In this document: one piece after another, positions 62,317 through 64,000 of the stretch
Position numbering within the stretch: position 1 is the first letter of the stretch
How the letters are laid out: each line of letters begins with the position of its first letter
Assembly: GCF_011516835.1 (NCBI RefSeq)
Contig: NZ_WOTB01000012.1
Coordinates: 62,001 to 126,000, forward strand
Length of the DNA: 64,000 nt
Direction: 5' to 3'
From: Acetobacter musti
GTDB taxonomy: Bacteria > Pseudomonadota > Alphaproteobacteria > Acetobacterales > Acetobacteraceae
Program-made: the position numbers and the translations under genes
Notes under the pieces: generated by a model
Databases searched by the model: none
What the model saw: only the letters and a program-made list of their open reading frames with translations
What the model was told of the DNA's origin: nothing

Positions 62317-63204
62317 CGCAATATCAGAAGATATGGAGACTGATCGTACGAAACAATTTCATAAAATAAACCCGGGGACGAATATTTATGGTCTCCGTCA
62401 GTCATCGTCCTGAAAATTTTCCGGACTGATCAGAATTCAGAACGCTCTGTACAGCCGACAGGAATACAGCCTCGAAGCCGGCAGTTTCTGTGTCTCGCCA
62501 GCAGTGAAACATCAGAGTTGTGAAGGCGCTCTTCACTCGTAAATGCCGATAGCAGGATTCCGGTATCATGGCAGAATTTATATAATTATTTCATCAAAAC
62601 GAATTTCCATAACAGGAAACTCATTCACATGAGTGCAGTCCGGTCTGTTTCCGATTCTGCCTTATCTGACCAGGGTGTAGTCCACGACATGATTTTTCGT
62701 GAACGATCAGGATTTGTTACGGTCCCTGACTCCCGATCTTATGGCTTTGACCTCGCAATATCTTTCATACCGCTGCTCGATATGACATCGCTTTTTATGA
62801 TTGCAGGGACTTTTCATAAAATATGCATGACATCCCGGAATAAACTCTGATTTCATCAGGGCATATCTCTGCTTCCACTGCGCTGCGCCTGCGTTTTCAA
62901 GTGAGTGGCAGTGCCGGATATCCGTAGACCGGAATATTTCCGGCATGAATGCAGGAAGGAATCTCGTGCCAATCATCATGCCGGCGCATAGGGAAATTCC
63001 ATATATGATCGATTTTTCGCATCCGATATACTTCGTCTGCTTTGCGGGCCGACACGGATATTGTGGATCGTTTCAGTAATCACGAATCCTGTCGCTCCCG
63101 CATGGAACAGGAACCCGACAGTTTTTAAGGACGTTCTGGTTGCTATGCAGCCTGGCCGGTATCCGTGTTATCCGGAAAGGGCGCTGTACGAGGAGATGAA
63201 GATA
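62317..63204. other. Long intergenic region before the aldo/keto reductase
   Basis: About 890 bases of lower GC than the core. Small frames such as 62629-62850 show no ribosome site or family. No repeats of family E or TH. May be decayed sequence. Confidence 0.4.
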
Positions 63205-64000
63205 ATGACGATTCCCGAAATCACACTCAGTGACGGAATGACTATTCCGGCGATAACTTTCGGTACGTACAAGCTGAACGGCGCTGCGGGCGTGGCGAGT
63301 ATGAAGAGCGCACTCGAGACAGGTTATGATGCACTCGACAGTGCCTTTAATTATGAGAATGAAGGGGCAGTCGGACGTGCCATCCGGGAAAGTGGTCGTC
63401 CGCGAGAGGGGATGCGGATCGCTTCCAAGCTGCCAGGACGGCATCATGCTTATAATGAAGCCATCGCGACCATTGAGGAATCTCTTTATCGGGCGCAGCT
63501 GGATTATTACGACCTGTATTATATTCACTGGCCAAATCCGAAAGAGAACCTGTACGTTGAGGCGTGGACGGCACTGATCGAAGCGCAGAAACGCGGTTAT
63601 GTCCGGTCGATCGCAGTATGCAATTTTCTGCCCGGGCACCTTGAGCGTCTGAAGAGCGAAACCGGTATTCTGCCGAGTATCAACCAGATCGAACTGCATC
63701 CGTATTTTCCACAGAACGAGATGCGGAAGTGGAACAAAGATCATGACATCGTGACACAGTCATGGAGTCCGCTGGGGCGAGCCAATGATCTGCTGACAAA
63801 TCCGGTTCTGGAGAAGATTTCGAAGCGGATCGGGAAATCTGTCGGCCAGGTTATTTTGCGGTGGCATCATCAGCTCGGATGTGTGCCGATTCCTAAATCA
63901 TCTTCCCGGGAAAGGCAGATCGAAAATATATCGATTTTCGACTTTTCCCTGACAGATGATGACATGGCAGCTATTGCAACGCTGGCACGACCGAACGGAC
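63205..64000 (+). CDS. Aldo/keto reductase, 3' end outside window
   Basis: 265 residues visible. NADP-dependent reductase of aldehydes or ketones. The catalytic tetrad is present: D45 (ALDSAFNYENE), Y50, K75 (ASKLPG) and H107 (YYIHWP). Also visible are NQIELHPYFPQ, QSWSPLGR and the NADP-binding VPIPKSSSRERQIENISIFDFSL. GAGGAG lies 9 bases before ATG 63205; the in-frame ATG at 63195 overlaps that site. Codon choice (ATA, TCA, GGA) and lower GC differ from the host genes, so it may be acquired. Confidence 0.93.
   Translation, partial: MTIPEITLSDGMTIPAITFGTYKLNGAAGVASMKSALETGYDALDSAFNYENEGAVGRAIRESGRPREGMRIASKLPGRHHAYNEAIATIEESLYRAQLDYYDLYYIHWPNPKENLYVEAWTALIEAQKRGYVRSIAVCNFLPGHLERLKSETGILPSINQIELHPYFPQNEMRKWNKDHDIVTQSWSPLGRANDLLTNPVLEKISKRIGKSVGQVILRWHHQLGCVPIPKSSSRERQIENISIFDFSLTDDDMAAIATLARPNG

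Noticed and set aside
62629-62850. 73-residue plus-strand frame before the aldo/keto reductase
   Set aside because: No ribosome site, no family, atypical composition; likely chance.

Overview
The window looks like a chromosomal segment of an acetic acid bacterium (Acetobacteraceae, Alphaproteobacteria). This is an inference from a membrane-bound PQQ glucose dehydrogenase beside an OprB porin and an exported aldose epimerase, three large TonB-dependent receptors, an argD-argF-orf-hslO block, an IS5-group transposase remnant, and a GC-rich core broken by AT-rich islands. Genus and species cannot be fixed from the sequence. No rRNA, tRNA, CRISPR array, phage module or replication origin was found by eye.

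Layout. 1-2.4 kb: thrS 3' end, a family 25 glycosyltransferase, a PhnA-like zinc-ribbon protein and a very acidic small protein. 2.4-7.8 kb: periplasmic glucose oxidation module (exported aldose 1-epimerase, OprB porin, divergent gcd). 8.2-10.5 kb: lower-GC island (DUF3592 protein, GNAT acetyltransferase, AT-rich spacer). 10.6-14.3 kb: LacI regulator divergent from a TonB-dependent receptor, with a near-perfect operator between them. 14.6-19.2 kb: NTF2-like protein, M1 metallopeptidase, DUF72 protein. 19.6-22.3 kb: exported adenosine-deaminase-like enzyme plus purine nucleoside permease-family protein. 22.9-24.2 kb: Nramp manganese transporter. 24.8-29.8 kb: probable copper-uptake locus (DUF2946, TonB receptor, Met-rich PepSY protein, SCO protein). 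30-32.7 kb: retropepsin-fold protein and AI-2E family permease. 33.2-37.3 kb: argD, argF, small orf, then hslO. 37.7-46 kb: lineage-specific proteins, DUF1488, coupled peroxiredoxin/ArsR, guaA. 46-55 kb: accessory region with an AT-rich coupled gene pair, a His-rich TonB receptor, an AT-rich AlgX/AlgJ-like O-acetyltransferase, two decayed IS5-group elements (one a 418-bp miniature with both ends), a truncated CPBP gene, a 14-copy AGCC tract, and a TetR/SDR pair. 55-64 kb: small acetyltransferase, CocE/NonD hydrolase, sodium:solute symporter, a pair of probably Tat-exported proteins (cupin and NADP-type oxidoreductase), and a partial aldo/keto reductase.

Two repeat systems fill most intergenic space and are the least explained content. 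The first (here called E) has 14 copies. Full-length copies are about 260 bp, bounded by inverted ends GAGACTGTTTCAAAAGCC / GGCTTTTGAAACAGTCTC, and carry a 75-bp two-hairpin core. That core lies in opposite orientations relative to the outer arms in different copies, as if it could invert. The second (called TH, twin-hairpin) is a BIME-like GC-rich repeat of about 50 bp. Its second hairpin exists in four stem versions (TH-B, -C, -C', -D) that differ by compensatory changes. TH units occur singly or as convergent dimers that pair B only with D and C only with C'. These repeats also create false N-terminal extensions of open reading frames, so several starts were moved downstream.
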